Positions 16,439 to 27,077 are shown, numbered from the stretch's first letter. The stretch is 64,000 bases of DNA from Streptomyces djakartensis (GCF_014651075.1 NZ_BMWE01000001.1:310001-374000), one strand, 5' to 3'. Numbers and translations are program-made. Notes: generated by a model not told the origin, from the letters alone.

Positions 16439-17737
16439 GTGCCCGCTCCGAAGAAGACCAGCAGGCGATCCCTGCTGGTCACCTCCGTCGTCCTGTCGTC
16501 CCTGGCCCTGGCCGTGCCCGCCGCCGTCGCCGCCCCGAAGCCCTCGGGCAGCTCGTCGGCGAGCCCCTCGGCCACTCCCCCGGCGTCGATGTCGACGGTG
16601 GGCGGGGCCCGGCTCGGGCGGCCGGGGACGCAGGTGAACCTGGCGAGCGGCGTGCCGGTGCTGCCGAAGGACGTCAGCGCCCGCTCCTGGATCGTCGCCG
16701 ACGCCGAGACCGGCGACGTGCTGGCCGCGCACAACGCGCACTGGCGGCTCGCCCCGGCGAGCACGCTGAAGATGCTGTTCGCGGACACGCTGCTGCCGAA
16801 GTTCCCGAGGACGGCCGAGCACAAGGTCGTCCCCGCCGACCTGGCCGGTATCGGCCCGGGCTCCAGCATGGTGGGGATAAAGGAGGACGAGACCTACACC
16901 GTGCACGATCTGTGGCTCGGGGTCTTCCTGCGTTCCGGCAACGACGCCGTGCACGTGCTGTCCGCGATGAACAAGGGCGTCGGCAACACCGTCAAGGAGA
17001 TGAACGAGCACGCCGAGGAGCTCCAGGCCCTCGACACGCATGTCGTCAGCCCGGACGGCTACGACGCCGAGGGGCAGGTGTCGTCGGCCTACGACCTGAC
17101 GCTGATCGCCCGCTCCGGGATGCAGAAGAAGGATTTCCGCGAGTACGCCTCGACGGTCACCGCGAAGTTCCCCGGCGAGACGAAGAAGGGCAAGAAGGTC
17201 CGCACGCCCTTCGAGATCCAGAACACCAACCGGCTGCTGAGCGGCGACGCGGGCCTGCCCGTCTACCAGGGCATCGCGGGCGTCAAGAACGGCAACACCA
17301 CCAACGCGGGAGCCACTTTCACCGGTGTCGCCGAGCGGAACGGCAAGGTGCTGCTGGTCACGGTGATGAACCCGGAGAAGAGGGAGCACAACGAGGTCTA
17401 CAAGGAGACCGCCAGGCTGTTCGACTGGGGCTTCCAGGCGGCCGGGAAGGTGCAGCCGGTGGGCGAGCTGGTGCCGCCGAAGAGCGCCGCGGGGGCCGGT
17501 GACCGGCCCGGCGCGAACCCCTCCGGCGAGGCCGGCGGCTCCGGGGACGGCGGGAGCGGCACGGCCAGGGCCGGTTCCAAGCCGGTGGCCGGTGCCGCGG
17601 GCGCGGACGGCGCCAGTGGCATCGGGACGGCGCTCGGCATCGCCGGTGGTGTGCTGGTGCTGCTCGCGGGCGGCGCGTTCCTGGTCAACCGCCGCTGGCC
17701 GCTGCCGGATCTGGTGCGCCGCCGGACTCGCCCCTGA
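16439..17737 (+). CDS. D-alanyl-D-alanine carboxypeptidase (penicillin-binding protein)
   Basis: 432 residues, peptidase family S11, expected to trim the terminal D-alanine from peptidoglycan stem peptides outside the membrane. A signal peptide covers about 1-31, followed by a Ser/Pro linker. The catalytic SxxK is S108-T-L-K111, the SxN is S166-G-N168, and the KTG-like box reads K283-N-G285, an Asn in place of the usual Thr/Ser. The catalytic domain ends near 345, then a Gly/Ala-rich linker and one C-terminal membrane helix (about 395-418) with a short basic tail. GTG 16439 follows a TACGTT -10-like element by 7 nt, suggesting a leaderless message. It overlaps the convergent YihY gene by 53 bp. 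Confidence 0.93.
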   Translation: MPAPKKTSRRSLLVTSVVLSSLALAVPAAVAAPKPSGSSSASPSATPPASMSTVGGARLGRPGTQVNLASGVPVLPKDVSARSWIVADAETGDVLAAHNAHWRLAPASTLKMLFADTLLPKFPRTAEHKVVPADLAGIGPGSSMVGIKEDETYTVHDLWLGVFLRSGNDAVHVLSAMNKGVGNTVKEMNEHAEELQALDTHVVSPDGYDAEGQVSSAYDLTLIARSGMQKKDFREYASTVTAKFPGETKKGKKVRTPFEIQNTNRLLSGDAGLPVYQGIAGVKNGNTTNAGATFTGVAERNGKVLLVTVMNPEKREHNEVYKETARLFDWGFQAAGKVQPVGELVPPKSAAGAGDRPGANPSGEAGGSGDGGSGTARAGSKPVAGAAGADGASGIGTALGIAGGVLVLLAGGAFLVNRRWPLPDLVRRRTRP

Positions 17738-18605
17738 CGGCCGGGATCTCGTCCTCCTCCTTGCTCTGCGTCGCCGTCCAGGCGGCGCAGAACAGCACCA
17801 GCTTCGAGGTGAAGTTGATCCACAGCAGCAGCGCGACGGGCACGCCGAAGGCGCCGTACATGCTCTTCGCGGCTACGCCCTGGAGATAGCCGCTGAGCAG
17901 CAGTTTCAGCAGTTCGAAGCCGACCGCGCCGGTCAGCGCGGCGACGACCAGGCGGTGGCGCGTCGGCTCGACGCCGGGCAGCAGCGTCAGGACGTAGAGC
18001 AGGAGCAGGAAGTTCGCGAGCACGGCTATCAGGAACGCGGCGACGTGCAGCAGGACGCCGCCCCAGCCGCCCTCGTCGACACCCAGGTGCCGGGTGATCC
18101 AGCCGACCATCGCGGAGGCGACGGCGGACGCGCCGATGGTGACCAGGAGCGCGCCGCCGAGGCCGATCAGGACGCCCGCGTCCTTGCCGTAGCGCAGGGC
18201 GGGGTTCTCCTCCTCGTCGGGCAGCTCCCACACCGCCCGCAGGCACTCGCGCATCGAACCGGCCCAGCTGACGCCGGTGAAGAACAGCAGGGCGCCGGCG
18301 ATGAGGCCGATCGTCCCGGCGTTGTCGACCAGCCCGGCGATGTCCAGCTGGTCGGAGATGCCGGGCACCTGTTCGGCGAGCTTGTCCTGGAGCCTGTCCT
18401 GCTGCTCCGTGCTGAGCGTGGCGGCGGCGATGGTGGCGGACACCGTCAGCAGCGGGAACAGCGCGACGAAGCTCGTGAAGGTCATCGCGGCGGCCAGCCG
18501 CGTCCACTTCACGCGGTCGAGCCGTTCGTACGAGCGCCACGCGTGGGTGATCGTCAACCGTCCCACCCACGGCCCCACCACAGGGAGCGTTTTCAGCCAG
18601 TCCAT
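17685..18605 (-). CDS. YihY/virulence factor BrkB family membrane protein
   Basis: 306 residues with six membrane helices spread from about 38 to 265, typical of the YihY family. The N-terminus is cytoplasmic (MDWLKTLPVVGPWVGRL). Characteristic segments are the FTSFVALFPLLTVSATI helix and the C-terminal SMYGAFGVPVALLLWINFTS block. The tail is acidic and hydrophilic. The biochemical role is unsettled, and the old assignment as ribonuclease BN is wrong for the family. Its start overlaps the stop of the GtrA gene by 13 bp, so it is the last gene of the operon that begins with the PAP2 phosphatase at 20503. Confidence 0.9.
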   Translation of the reverse strand: MDWLKTLPVVGPWVGRLTITHAWRSYERLDRVKWTRLAAAMTFTSFVALFPLLTVSATIAAATLSTEQQDRLQDKLAEQVPGISDQLDIAGLVDNAGTIGLIAGALLFFTGVSWAGSMRECLRAVWELPDEEENPALRYGKDAGVLIGLGGALLVTIGASAVASAMVGWITRHLGVDEGGWGGVLLHVAAFLIAVLANFLLLLYVLTLLPGVEPTRHRLVVAALTGAVGFELLKLLLSGYLQGVAAKSMYGAFGVPVALLLWINFTSKLVLFCAAWTATQSKEEDEIPAVRGESGGAPDPAAASGG

Positions 18606-19048
18606 GATCCGACTCTGCCCTCCGCCCGGAACACCCATGTACGGGTACCCCAGAACCGCAGGACTGTGGCCAGCGTCATACCGACGACCGCGCCCGAGAC
18701 GGTGTCGGCGCGCTGCGAGGTGAGGCCGAGGCCGTAGTGGCTGACGGCCAGGCACAGCAGCTGCACGGCGGCACCGGCGAGGTTCACCGCGAAGAAGACG
18801 GCGTACGGCCGCAGGCCCTTGATCCGGGTGTTCCGGTAGGTGCCGAGGGCGTTGCCCGCGTAGGCGACCGAGCAGGCGGCGAGGAAGGACAGGGCCTTGG
18901 CGGTGAGCGGGTCGAGTCCGGCGGGGCCGCGCAGGCAGGTGAACAGGGCCAGGTCGACGGTGTAGGCGAGGAGACCGACGACGGCGAAGCCGGCCAGTTC
19001 GCGGCGCCCGGGGAGAGCCGGCCGGTTCTCCCACGCGCGCGTCGTCAC
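18593..19048 (-). CDS. GtrA family membrane protein
   Basis: 151 residues with four membrane helices (about 20-40, 48-68, 83-105, 113-135), the GtrA/DPMS fold. Members are linked to polyprenyl-linked sugar movement or synthesis. The mycobacterial homologue Rv3789 sits beside dprE1, and this gene lies in the equivalent neighbourhood. The start is GTG at 19048, whose first bases overlap the stop of the DPPR synthase gene (GTGA). TYRNTRIKGLRPYAVFF and TVLRFWGTRTWVF are family-like. A role in handling a decaprenyl-phosphate sugar is inferred from context. Confidence 0.88.
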   Translation of the reverse strand: MTTRAWENRPALPGRRELAGFAVVGLLAYTVDLALFTCLRGPAGLDPLTAKALSFLAACSVAYAGNALGTYRNTRIKGLRPYAVFFAVNLAGAAVQLLCLAVSHYGLGLTSQRADTVSGAVVGMTLATVLRFWGTRTWVFRAEGRVGSWTG

Positions 19049-19989
19049 CAATTGGCCACCGCCAGGCCGTACATCGCCGCCCACGCCAGGCCGATGAGGG
19101 CGAGCGCCCGGTCGCGCAGCACGACGTCCTCGGGTTCGCCGGCGGTGCCGCGGTCGGCGAAGACGGCGTACCTGAGGACGGCGAGGATGAAGGCGACCAT
19201 GGAGAGCTGCCGCCAGGGCAGCACGCTGGTGTGCGGTACGCCGCCCTCCTCCAGGGCCCACAGGCAGTAGCCGAGGACGGCGACGCCGGCCGCGAGCTGC
19301 CAGACGAAGCGGAGGTAGCCGGTGGTGTACTCGGTGAGCAACGCGCGCGTGGTGCCCGCCGACCCGCCCATCTGCACGGCCTCCGAGTAGCGCTTGGCCG
19401 AGACCATGAACAGCGCGCCGAATCCGGTCGTGATCAGGAACCAGCGCGACAGCGGGATGCCGAGGGCGAGCCCGCCGGCCATCGTCCGCATCAGGAACCC
19501 GGTCGTGACGACGGCGAGGTCGACGACGAGGACGTGCTTGAGGCTGACGCAGTAGGCCAGTTGCATGCCCACGTACGCGGTCAGCAGCGCGGCGACGACC
19601 GGGGAGCACAGCCAGGCCGCGGCGGCGGGCGCGAGGACGGCGAGGCAGCCGCCGACGGCGTAGGCGACGGGTACCGGGACCTGCCCGGCGGCGATCGGGC
19701 GGTGCCGCTTCGTGGGGTGGGCGCGGTCGGCATCGACGTCGCGGGCGTCGTTGACGAGGTAGACGGCGGCCGCGCAGGCGGTGAAGAGAAGGAAGACGAG
19801 GCCGAGTTGGATGAGGGCGTGCCGCGAGAAGAGTTCCCCGGCGGCGGCCGGCGCGGCGACCACGAGGACGTTCTTGATCCACTGCCGGGGGCGGGTGGTC
19901 CTGACGAGACCGGCCAGGAGACCGCCCCTGCGGGGTGGCGCGGGCCGCTCCTCGGGGGTGCGCTGCCGCAGGACGGCCGTCTCAGTCAT
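19045..19989 (-). CDS. Decaprenyl-phosphate phosphoribosyltransferase (UbiA family)
   Basis: 314 residues, an integral membrane prenyltransferase predicted to join phosphoribosyl pyrophosphate to polyprenyl phosphate, the first step of decaprenylphosphoryl-arabinose synthesis. The first UbiA acidic motif is clear in YLVNDARDVDADRAHPTKRHRP (about residues 77-98: N-D-x-x-D-x-x-x-D). The second loop region contains SLKHVLVVDLAVVTTGF and the conserved SAKRYSE. About eight membrane helices. It ends in the common LAVANW. It is the homologue of mycobacterial Rv3806c and overlaps its PAP2 neighbour (Rv3807c-like) by 8 bp, matching the mycobacterial gene pair. Confidence 0.9.
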   Translation of the reverse strand: MTETAVLRQRTPEERPAPPRRGGLLAGLVRTTRPRQWIKNVLVVAAPAAAGELFSRHALIQLGLVFLLFTACAAAVYLVNDARDVDADRAHPTKRHRPIAAGQVPVPVAYAVGGCLAVLAPAAAAWLCSPVVAALLTAYVGMQLAYCVSLKHVLVVDLAVVTTGFLMRTMAGGLALGIPLSRWFLITTGFGALFMVSAKRYSEAVQMGGSAGTTRALLTEYTTGYLRFVWQLAAGVAVLGYCLWALEEGGVPHTSVLPWRQLSMVAFILAVLRYAVFADRGTAGEPEDVVLRDRALALIGLAWAAMYGLAVANW

Positions 19990-20503
19990 GGTGGGCGCCT
20001 CCCCTCATCCAGCGGGCGCCGAGCCGGGCCGTGAGCGCGCCGAGGGCCGCACCGGCCGCGATGTCCGAGGGGTAGTGGACGCCGGCCACCAGCCGTGCGA
20101 CGCACACCAGGGCGGCCAGGGGCGGGACCGCGCGGGCCCCCAGGGCGCCGAAGGCGACGGCGGCGGCCGCGGCGGAGGTGGCGTGCGAGCTGGGGAAGGA
20201 GTGCCGTCCGGCGGTGCGCACCAGGGGCTGGACGTGCGCGGGGCGCGGCCGGCGCACGACCCGCTTCACGCCCATGCTGACGACGTGCGCCCCCGCGGTG
20301 AGGGCCGTGCCGCGCAGCCAGGCGCCGCGCCGCCCGCCGTCCACTGCGGCTCCGGTGAGCCCGGCCACCAGCCACAGCGCCGCGTGTTCCCCCGCCCAGG
20401 ACAGGGCGCGCGCGGCGCCGGCCACACGCGGGTCGGTGCCGCACGCCCTCAGCGCCGAAACGATCCGGTGGTCCATGTCGTGCAGGTCGTCGAGGTCGTC
20501 CAT
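19982..20503 (-). CDS. PAP2 phosphatase, probable decaprenylphosphoryl-5-phosphoribose phosphatase
   Basis: 173 residues with the three lipid phosphatase signatures in order: KRVVRRPRP (about 77-85), SFPSSHATSAA (about 103-113, PSxH core) and ARLVAGVHYPSD (about 138-149, SRxxxxxHxxxD type). Four to five membrane helices. In mycobacteria the PAP2 gene Rv3807c next to the phosphoribosyltransferase removes the 5-phosphate from the lipid-linked phosphoribose, and the same pairing here supports that role. It is the first gene of the leftward operon and is divergent from dprE1. Confidence 0.88.
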   Translation of the reverse strand: MDDLDDLHDMDHRIVSALRACGTDPRVAGAARALSWAGEHAALWLVAGLTGAAVDGGRRGAWLRGTALTAGAHVVSMGVKRVVRRPRPAHVQPLVRTAGRHSFPSSHATSAAAAAVAFGALGARAVPPLAALVCVARLVAGVHYPSDIAAGAALGALTARLGARWMRGGAHHD

Positions 20504-20623
20504 GTGGACTCACTGTTCACGCCCGACCGCCCCAAATTCCGGCAATATTGGGCGACATCCCATTAATCACCCATTTCGGGGAGGGATGCCATGTTCTCTG
20601 ACTGATAGGTCATAACAGGGCGC

Positions 20624-20629
20624 TACGGT
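20624..20629 (+). promoter_or_regulatory. -10 box of a probably leaderless dprE1 promoter
   Basis: TACGGT ends 7 nt before the ATG at 20637 and no ribosome site is present, so transcription probably begins at or next to the start codon. A weak -35, TGACTG, lies about 19 bp upstream. Confidence 0.55.
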
Positions 20630-20636
20630 CACGAAC

Positions 20637-22019
20637 ATGTCTGCCGACACCGACTCCACCCCGCACGTCACGGGCCTGGACCACACCACGGTCACCGGCT
20701 GGGGCCGCACCGCCCCCAGCGGGGCCCGGCTGATCCGCCCGCGGACGTACGAGGAAGCCGCGGCGGCCGTCCGGGACTGCGGAGCGCGCGGCGGTATCCC
20801 CCGGGGTCTCGGACGGGCTTACGGGGACGCGGCGCAGAACGCGGGCGGTGCCGTGCTCGACATGACGGGCCTGGACCGCGTCCACGCGATCGACGCCGAC
20901 GGCGGCATCGTGCTGTGCGACGCGGGCGTCTCGCTGCACCGGCTGATGGAGGTGCTGCTGCCGCTCGGCTGGTTCGTGCCGGTCACCCCCGGCACGCGCT
21001 ATGTGACCGTCGGCGGGGCGATCGGCGCCGACATCCACGGCAAGAACCACCACGTCTCGGGGTCGTTCTCGCGGCACGTGCTCTCCCTCGAACTGCTCAC
21101 CGCCGACGGTGAGATCCGCACGTTGGTCCCCGGCACGCCGCTCTTCGACGCGACGGCGGGCGGCATGGGGCTCACCGGTGTGATCCTCACCGCGACGATC
21201 CGGCTCCAGCCGGTCGAGACCGCGATGATGTCCGTCGACACCGAACGGGTCGCGGACCTCGACGATCTGATGGCCCGGCTGGCGGCCACCGACCACCGCT
21301 ACCGCTACTCGGTCGCCTGGATCGACCTGCTGGCCCGGGGCGCCGCCACCGGCCGGGCGGTCCTCACCCGGGGCGACCACGCGCCCCTGGACGCGCTCCC
21401 CGCACGCGCGCGCCGCGACCCGCTGTCCTTCCGCACCTTGCGCCTCCCCTCCGCCCCCGCCGTCCTGCCCGAGGGCCTGCTCAGCCGGACCACCGTGGGC
21501 CTCTTCAACGAACTCTGGTACCGCAAGGCCCCCCGCGCGCGGTCCGGCCAACTCCAGCGGATCTCCGCCTTCTTCCACCCTCTGGACGGTGTGCCCCACT
21601 GGAACCGGGTGTACGGCCGCGGCGGATTCGTGCAGTACCAGTTCGTCGTCGGCCACGGCCAGGAGGACACCCTGCGGCGCGTCGTGCGCCGCATCTCCGG
21701 GCGCCGCTGTCCGTCCTTCCTGGCCGTCCTGAAGCGCTTCGGGGAGTCCGACCCGGGCTGGCTGTCCTTCCCCGTGCCGGGCTGGACGCTGGCGCTGGAC
21801 ATCCCGGCGGGCCTGCCCGGCCTCGGCGCGTTCCTCGACGAACTCGACGAGGAGGTCGCCGCCGCGGACGGACGCGTCTACCTCGCCAAGGACGCCCGGC
21901 TCCGCCCGGAGCTGCTCGCGGCGATGTACCCCCGTCTGGACGACTTCCGCGCCCTGCGCGCCGAGCTGGACCCGCGCGGGGTGTTCGTCTCCGACCTGGC
22001 CCGCCGCCTCGATCTCTAG
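20637..22019 (+). CDS. dprE1: Decaprenylphosphoryl-beta-D-ribose oxidase (DprE1-like)
   Basis: 460 residues, an FAD enzyme of the vanillyl-alcohol-oxidase fold predicted to oxidise the 2-hydroxyl of lipid-linked ribose, first half of the epimerisation to arabinose. The N-terminal FAD domain shows PRTYEEAAAAVRD, GGIPRGLGRAYGDAAQNAGG (about 54-73), and VTVGGAIGADIHGKNHHVSGSF (about 122-143, includes the conserved IHGKNHH). The substrate domain contains FFHPLDGVPHWNRVYGRGGFVQYQ. In mycobacteria the benzothiazinone-target cysteine is Cys387 in a VCILAEAKRFG-type context. Here the matching area reads CPSFLAVLKRFG, so the residue aligned to Cys387 is not obviously conserved. It forms an operon with the reductase gene 19 bp downstream. 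Confidence 0.92.
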   Translation: MSADTDSTPHVTGLDHTTVTGWGRTAPSGARLIRPRTYEEAAAAVRDCGARGGIPRGLGRAYGDAAQNAGGAVLDMTGLDRVHAIDADGGIVLCDAGVSLHRLMEVLLPLGWFVPVTPGTRYVTVGGAIGADIHGKNHHVSGSFSRHVLSLELLTADGEIRTLVPGTPLFDATAGGMGLTGVILTATIRLQPVETAMMSVDTERVADLDDLMARLAATDHRYRYSVAWIDLLARGAATGRAVLTRGDHAPLDALPARARRDPLSFRTLRLPSAPAVLPEGLLSRTTVGLFNELWYRKAPRARSGQLQRISAFFHPLDGVPHWNRVYGRGGFVQYQFVVGHGQEDTLRRVVRRISGRRCPSFLAVLKRFGESDPGWLSFPVPGWTLALDIPAGLPGLGAFLDELDEEVAAADGRVYLAKDARLRPELLAAMYPRLDDFRALRAELDPRGVFVSDLARRLDL

Positions 22020-22038
22020 GCAACCTCTAGGAGCTGTC

Positions 22039-22794
22039 ATGAAGGACGCCTTCGGCCTCCCCCAGTCCCTGCTCGTCCTCGGCGGCACGTCGGAGATCGC
22101 GCTGGCGACCGCCCGCCGGCTGATCGCCCGCCGCACCCGCACGGTCTGGCTGGCGGGCCGCCCCTCACCCGCCCTGGAGGAGGCCGCCGGGCAGCTGCGC
22201 GGGCTCGGGGCCGACGTGCACACCGTCGCCTTCGACGCGCTCGACCCCACCTCCCACGAGGCCGTACTGGGCAAGGTCTTCGCCGAGGGCGACGTCGACA
22301 TGGTGCTGCTCGCCTTCGGCCTCCTCGGCGACCAGGCCCGCGACGAAAGGGACCCCCAGGCGGCGGTGCGGGTCGCGCAGACCAACTACACCGGCGCGGT
22401 CTCGGCGGGCCTGGTGTGTGCCCGCTCGCTCCAGGCCCAGGGGCACGGCTCCCTGGTCGTCCTGTCCTCCGTCGCGGGCGAGCGGGCCCGCCGCGCCAAC
22501 TTCATCTACGGCTCCAGCAAGGCGGGCCTCGACGCCTTCGCGCAGGGCCTGGGCGACGCGCTGCACGGCACCGGCGTGCACGTCATGGTCGTCCGCCCCG
22601 GCTTCGTCCGGACCCGGATGACCGCCGGCCTGCCCGAGTCGCCACTGGCCACCACGCCCGAGGCGGTCGCGGCGGCCGTGGAGCTGGGGCTGCGCCGCCG
22701 CTCGGAGACGGTGTGGGTACCGGGCGCGCTCCGCGTGGTGATGTCGGCCCTGCGGCACCTGCCACGCGCGGTGTTCCGGCGGCTGCCGGTCTGA
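22039..22794 (+). CDS. dprE2: Decaprenylphosphoryl-2-keto-erythropentose reductase (DprE2-like SDR)
   Basis: 251 residues, a short-chain dehydrogenase predicted to reduce the keto intermediate made by DprE1 to decaprenylphosphoryl arabinose with NAD(P)H. LLVLGGTSEIALATARRL (about 10-27) is the nucleotide-binding glycine motif in the form typical of DprE2. The active-site Ser-Tyr-Lys is seen as VVLSSVAGERARRANFIYGSSKAG (Y and K in YGSSK, about 155-159). The C-terminus ends in VFRRLPV. A ribosome site AGGAGCTG lies 8 bp before the ATG. The last codons and the stop are the first unit of a degenerate tandem repeat. Confidence 0.93.
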   Translation: MKDAFGLPQSLLVLGGTSEIALATARRLIARRTRTVWLAGRPSPALEEAAGQLRGLGADVHTVAFDALDPTSHEAVLGKVFAEGDVDMVLLAFGLLGDQARDERDPQAAVRVAQTNYTGAVSAGLVCARSLQAQGHGSLVVLSSVAGERARRANFIYGSSKAGLDAFAQGLGDALHGTGVHVMVVRPGFVRTRMTAGLPESPLATTPEAVAAAVELGLRRRSETVWVPGALRVVMSALRHLPRAVFRRLPV

Positions 22795-22899
22795 AGCGGG
22801 GGTGTTCCGGCGGTGCCGGTCTGAACCAGGGCGGTGTTCGGGCGATTTCGGCGACCTGAACCGGCGCGATGTTCCGGCGGTTCGCCGGTCCGGTCGGCG
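22771..22899. repeat. Four degenerate 31-34-bp tandem units starting inside dprE2
   Basis: Units begin at 22771, 22802, 22834 and 22868, each opening with GTGTTC or ATGTTC and continuing CGGCGG(N)GCCGGTCTGAA or a variant. The first contains the final eight codons and stop of dprE2, so the array looks like stepwise duplication of the gene's 3' end. It fills the 214-bp gap before the convergent RNA-ligase-like gene, which holds nothing else recognisable. Confidence 0.75.
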
Positions 22900-23008
22900 T
22901 GCGATGCGCCGGGGGCCGCTGGTTCGGCGCGCTCATGGAGATCCGGCGCGGTCAGCGATCCGGACCGCGCGCGGCGTCCCGGTGGGTCTGCCGGTCCGGT
23001 CGGGACGG

Positions 23009-23587
23009 TCAGCGCGTGGGGACCGAGCCGCGCTCGACGTGGCCGGCCTGGGGCGGGACGACCGCACCGCCGAAGGGGAACTCGCGCAGCTTTCGCCACA
23101 CGCCGTCGGCGCCCTGTTCGTAGAGGGCGAAGCCGGTGCAGGGCCACTGGGCCTCGTAGTCGGCGAGTTCCTCGAAGGCGTGGTCCATCGCCGCCTCGTC
23201 GATGCCGTGGGCGACGGTGACGTGCGGGTGGTACGGGAACGCCAGTTCGCGTGCGATCGGCCCGGCGGGGTCGCGGAGCTGTTCCTGCAGCGCGGTGCAG
23301 GCCTCCGCGCCGGCGACGACCCGGACGAAGACGACCGGCGACAGGGGCCGGAACGTACCGGTGCCGGACAGCCGCATCGGGAACGGGCGGCCGGCCGCGG
23401 CGACCTCGGTCAGGTGTGCCTCGACGGCGGGCAGGGCGGACTCGTCGACCTCTGTCGGTGGGAGCAGCGTGACGTGCGTGGGGATACCGTGAGCCGCGGC
23501 GTCGCCGAAGCCCGCGCGCAGCTGCTGAAGCCGGCTGCCGTGAGGCTCCGGGACCGCGATCGAAACACCGATCGTTACGGTCCCCAC
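23009..23587 (-). CDS. 2'-5' RNA ligase / cyclic phosphodiesterase-like protein (2H fold)
   Basis: 192 residues of the 2H phosphoesterase superfamily, recognised by two HxT motifs: HVTLLPP (His38, Thr40) and HPHVTVAHG (His122, Thr124), about 84 residues apart as expected. Members open or form 2',3'-cyclic or 2'-5' phosphodiester bonds in RNA or nucleotides; the physiological substrate is unknown. The start is GTG at 23587. It follows trpS in the same direction after 142 bp that contain a short direct repeat (TACGACCAC...CCCGGTTA twice, 23616-23664). Confidence 0.85.
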   Translation of the reverse strand: MGTVTIGVSIAVPEPHGSRLQQLRAGFGDAAAHGIPTHVTLLPPTEVDESALPAVEAHLTEVAAAGRPFPMRLSGTGTFRPLSPVVFVRVVAGAEACTALQEQLRDPAGPIARELAFPYHPHVTVAHGIDEAAMDHAFEELADYEAQWPCTGFALYEQGADGVWRKLREFPFGGAVVPPQAGHVERGSVPTR

Positions 23588-23729
23588 GTCGTCTCCTGTC
23601 GTTTCAGTTAGCGGGCCGCTGATACGACCACCCGGTTATCGACTGTACGACCACGACCCGGTTACGGGCAGGCGCAACCGGAGTGATGTACAGCGCTGTC
23701 CGGTGGTACGGCTGTGCGCGGGAGCGGGT

Positions 23730-25615
<1,886 letters not shown>

Positions 25616-25628
25616 CGGGCCGTGGGCG

Positions 25629-27077
25629 TCAGCCCAGGTCGATCTCCGGGTACAGCGGGAAACCGGCCACGAGGTCGGTGGCGCGGCGGGAGATCTCGTC
25701 GGCGATCTTCGCGTCGAGGACGTGGGCCGCCTTGGAGGGGGCGCCCGACTTGGTGGTGCCCGGCTCGGTGGAGGTGAGGACGCGGTCGATCAGGCCGGCC
25801 ACCTCGTCCATCTCGGCGGTGCCGAGGCCACGGGTCGTCAGGGCGGGCGTGCCGATGCGGATGCCCGACGTGTACCAGGCGCCGTTCGGGTCGGCGGGGA
25901 TCGCGTTGCGGTTGGTGACGATGCCGGAGTCGAGCAGGGCGGCCTCGGCCTGGCGGCCGGTGAGGCCGTAGGAGGAGGCGACGTCGATGAGGTTCAGGTG
26001 GTTGTCCGTGCCGCCCGTCACCAGCGTCGCGCCGCGCCGCATCAGGCCTTCGGCGAGGGCGCGGGAGTTGTCGACGATGCGCTGGGCGTAGTCGCGGAAG
26101 GACTCCTGGCGGGCCTCGGCGAGGGCGACGGCCTTGGCGGCCATGACGTGCGGGAGCGGACCGCCGAGGACCATCGGGCAGCCGCGGTCGACCTGGTCCT
26201 TGAGCGAGTCGTCGCACAGGACCATGCCGCCACGGGGGCCGCGCAGCGACTTGTGGGTGGTCGTCGTGACGATCTGGGCGTGCGGCACCGGGTCGAAGTC
26301 GCCGGTGAGGACCTTGCCGGCGACCAGGCCCGCGAAGTGCGCCATGTCGACCATGAGGGTCGCGCCGACCTCGTCGGCGATCTCGCGCATGATCCGGAAG
26401 TTCACCAGACGGGGGTAGGCCGAGTAGCCCGCGACGATGATCAGCGGCTTGAACTCGCGGGCCTGGGCGCGCAGCGCCTCGTAGTCGATCAGGCCGGTGG
26501 CCGGGTCGGTGCCGTAGGAGCGCTGGTCGAACATCTTGCCGGAGATGTTCGGGCGGAAGCCGTGGGTGAGGTGGCCGCCGGCGTCCAGGGACATGCCGAG
26601 CATCCGCTGGTTGCCGAAGGCCTGGCGCAGCTCGGCCCAGTCGGCGTCGGTCAGGTCGTTGATCTGGCGGACGCCGGTCTTCTCCAGGAAGGGAACCTCG
26701 ACTCGGGCGCCGAGGACGGCCCAGAAGGCGACGAGGTTGGCGTCGATGCCGGAGTGCGGCTGGACGTAGGCGTGGCGGGCGCCGAAGAGCTCCTTGGCGT
26801 GCTCGGCGGCGAGGGACTCGACGGTGTCGACGTTGCGGCAGCCGGCGTAGAAGCGGCGGCCGACGGTGCCCTCGGCGTACTTGTCGCTGAACCAGTTGCC
26901 CATCGCCAGGAGTGTGGCCGGGGAGGCGTAGTTCTCGGAGGCGATCAGCTTGAGCATCTCGCGCTGGTCGGCGACCTCCTGGCCGATGGCGTCCGCCACG
27001 CGGGGTTCCACGGCGCGGATGACGTCGAGGGCTGCGCGGTAGGCGGTGGAAGCGGTGGAGAGGGGCTCGGCTGACAT
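25629..27077 (-). CDS. glyA: Serine hydroxymethyltransferase
   Basis: 482 residues, a PLP enzyme that interconverts serine plus tetrahydrofolate with glycine plus 5,10-methylene-THF, the main entry to the one-carbon pool. The PLP lysine is in [16 protein letters not shown] (about 264-279). Other signatures are [18 protein letters not shown] (about 43-60) and [18 protein letters not shown]. It is longer than E. coli GlyA (417) because of insertions such as the one around 130-160, as seen in some actinobacterial copies. ATG 27077 follows GGAGG at a good distance. A ZTP riboswitch lies 40 nt upstream. Confidence 0.96.
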   Translation of the reverse strand: MSAEPLSTASTAYRAALDVIRAVEPRVADAIGQEVADQREMLKLIASENYASPATLLAMGNWFSDKYAEGTVGRRFYAGCRNVDTVESLAAEHAKELFGARHAYVQPHSGIDANLVAFWAVLGARVEVPFLEKTGVRQINDLTDADWAELRQAFGNQRMLGMSLDAGGHLTHGFRPNISGKMFDQRSYGTDPATGLIDYEALRAQAREFKPLIIVAGYSAYPRLVNFRIMREIADEVGATLMVDMAHFAGLVAGKVLTGDFDPVPHAQIVTTTTHKSLRGPRGGMVLCDDSLKDQVDRGCPMVLGGPLPHVMAAKAVALAEARQESFRDYAQRIVDNSRALAEGLMRRGATLVTGGTDNHLNLIDVASSYGLTGRQAEAALLDSGIVTNRNAIPADPNGAWYTSGIRIGTPALTTRGLGTAEMDEVAGLIDRVLTSTEPGTTKSGAPSKAAHVLDAKIADEISRRATDLVAGFPLYPEIDLG

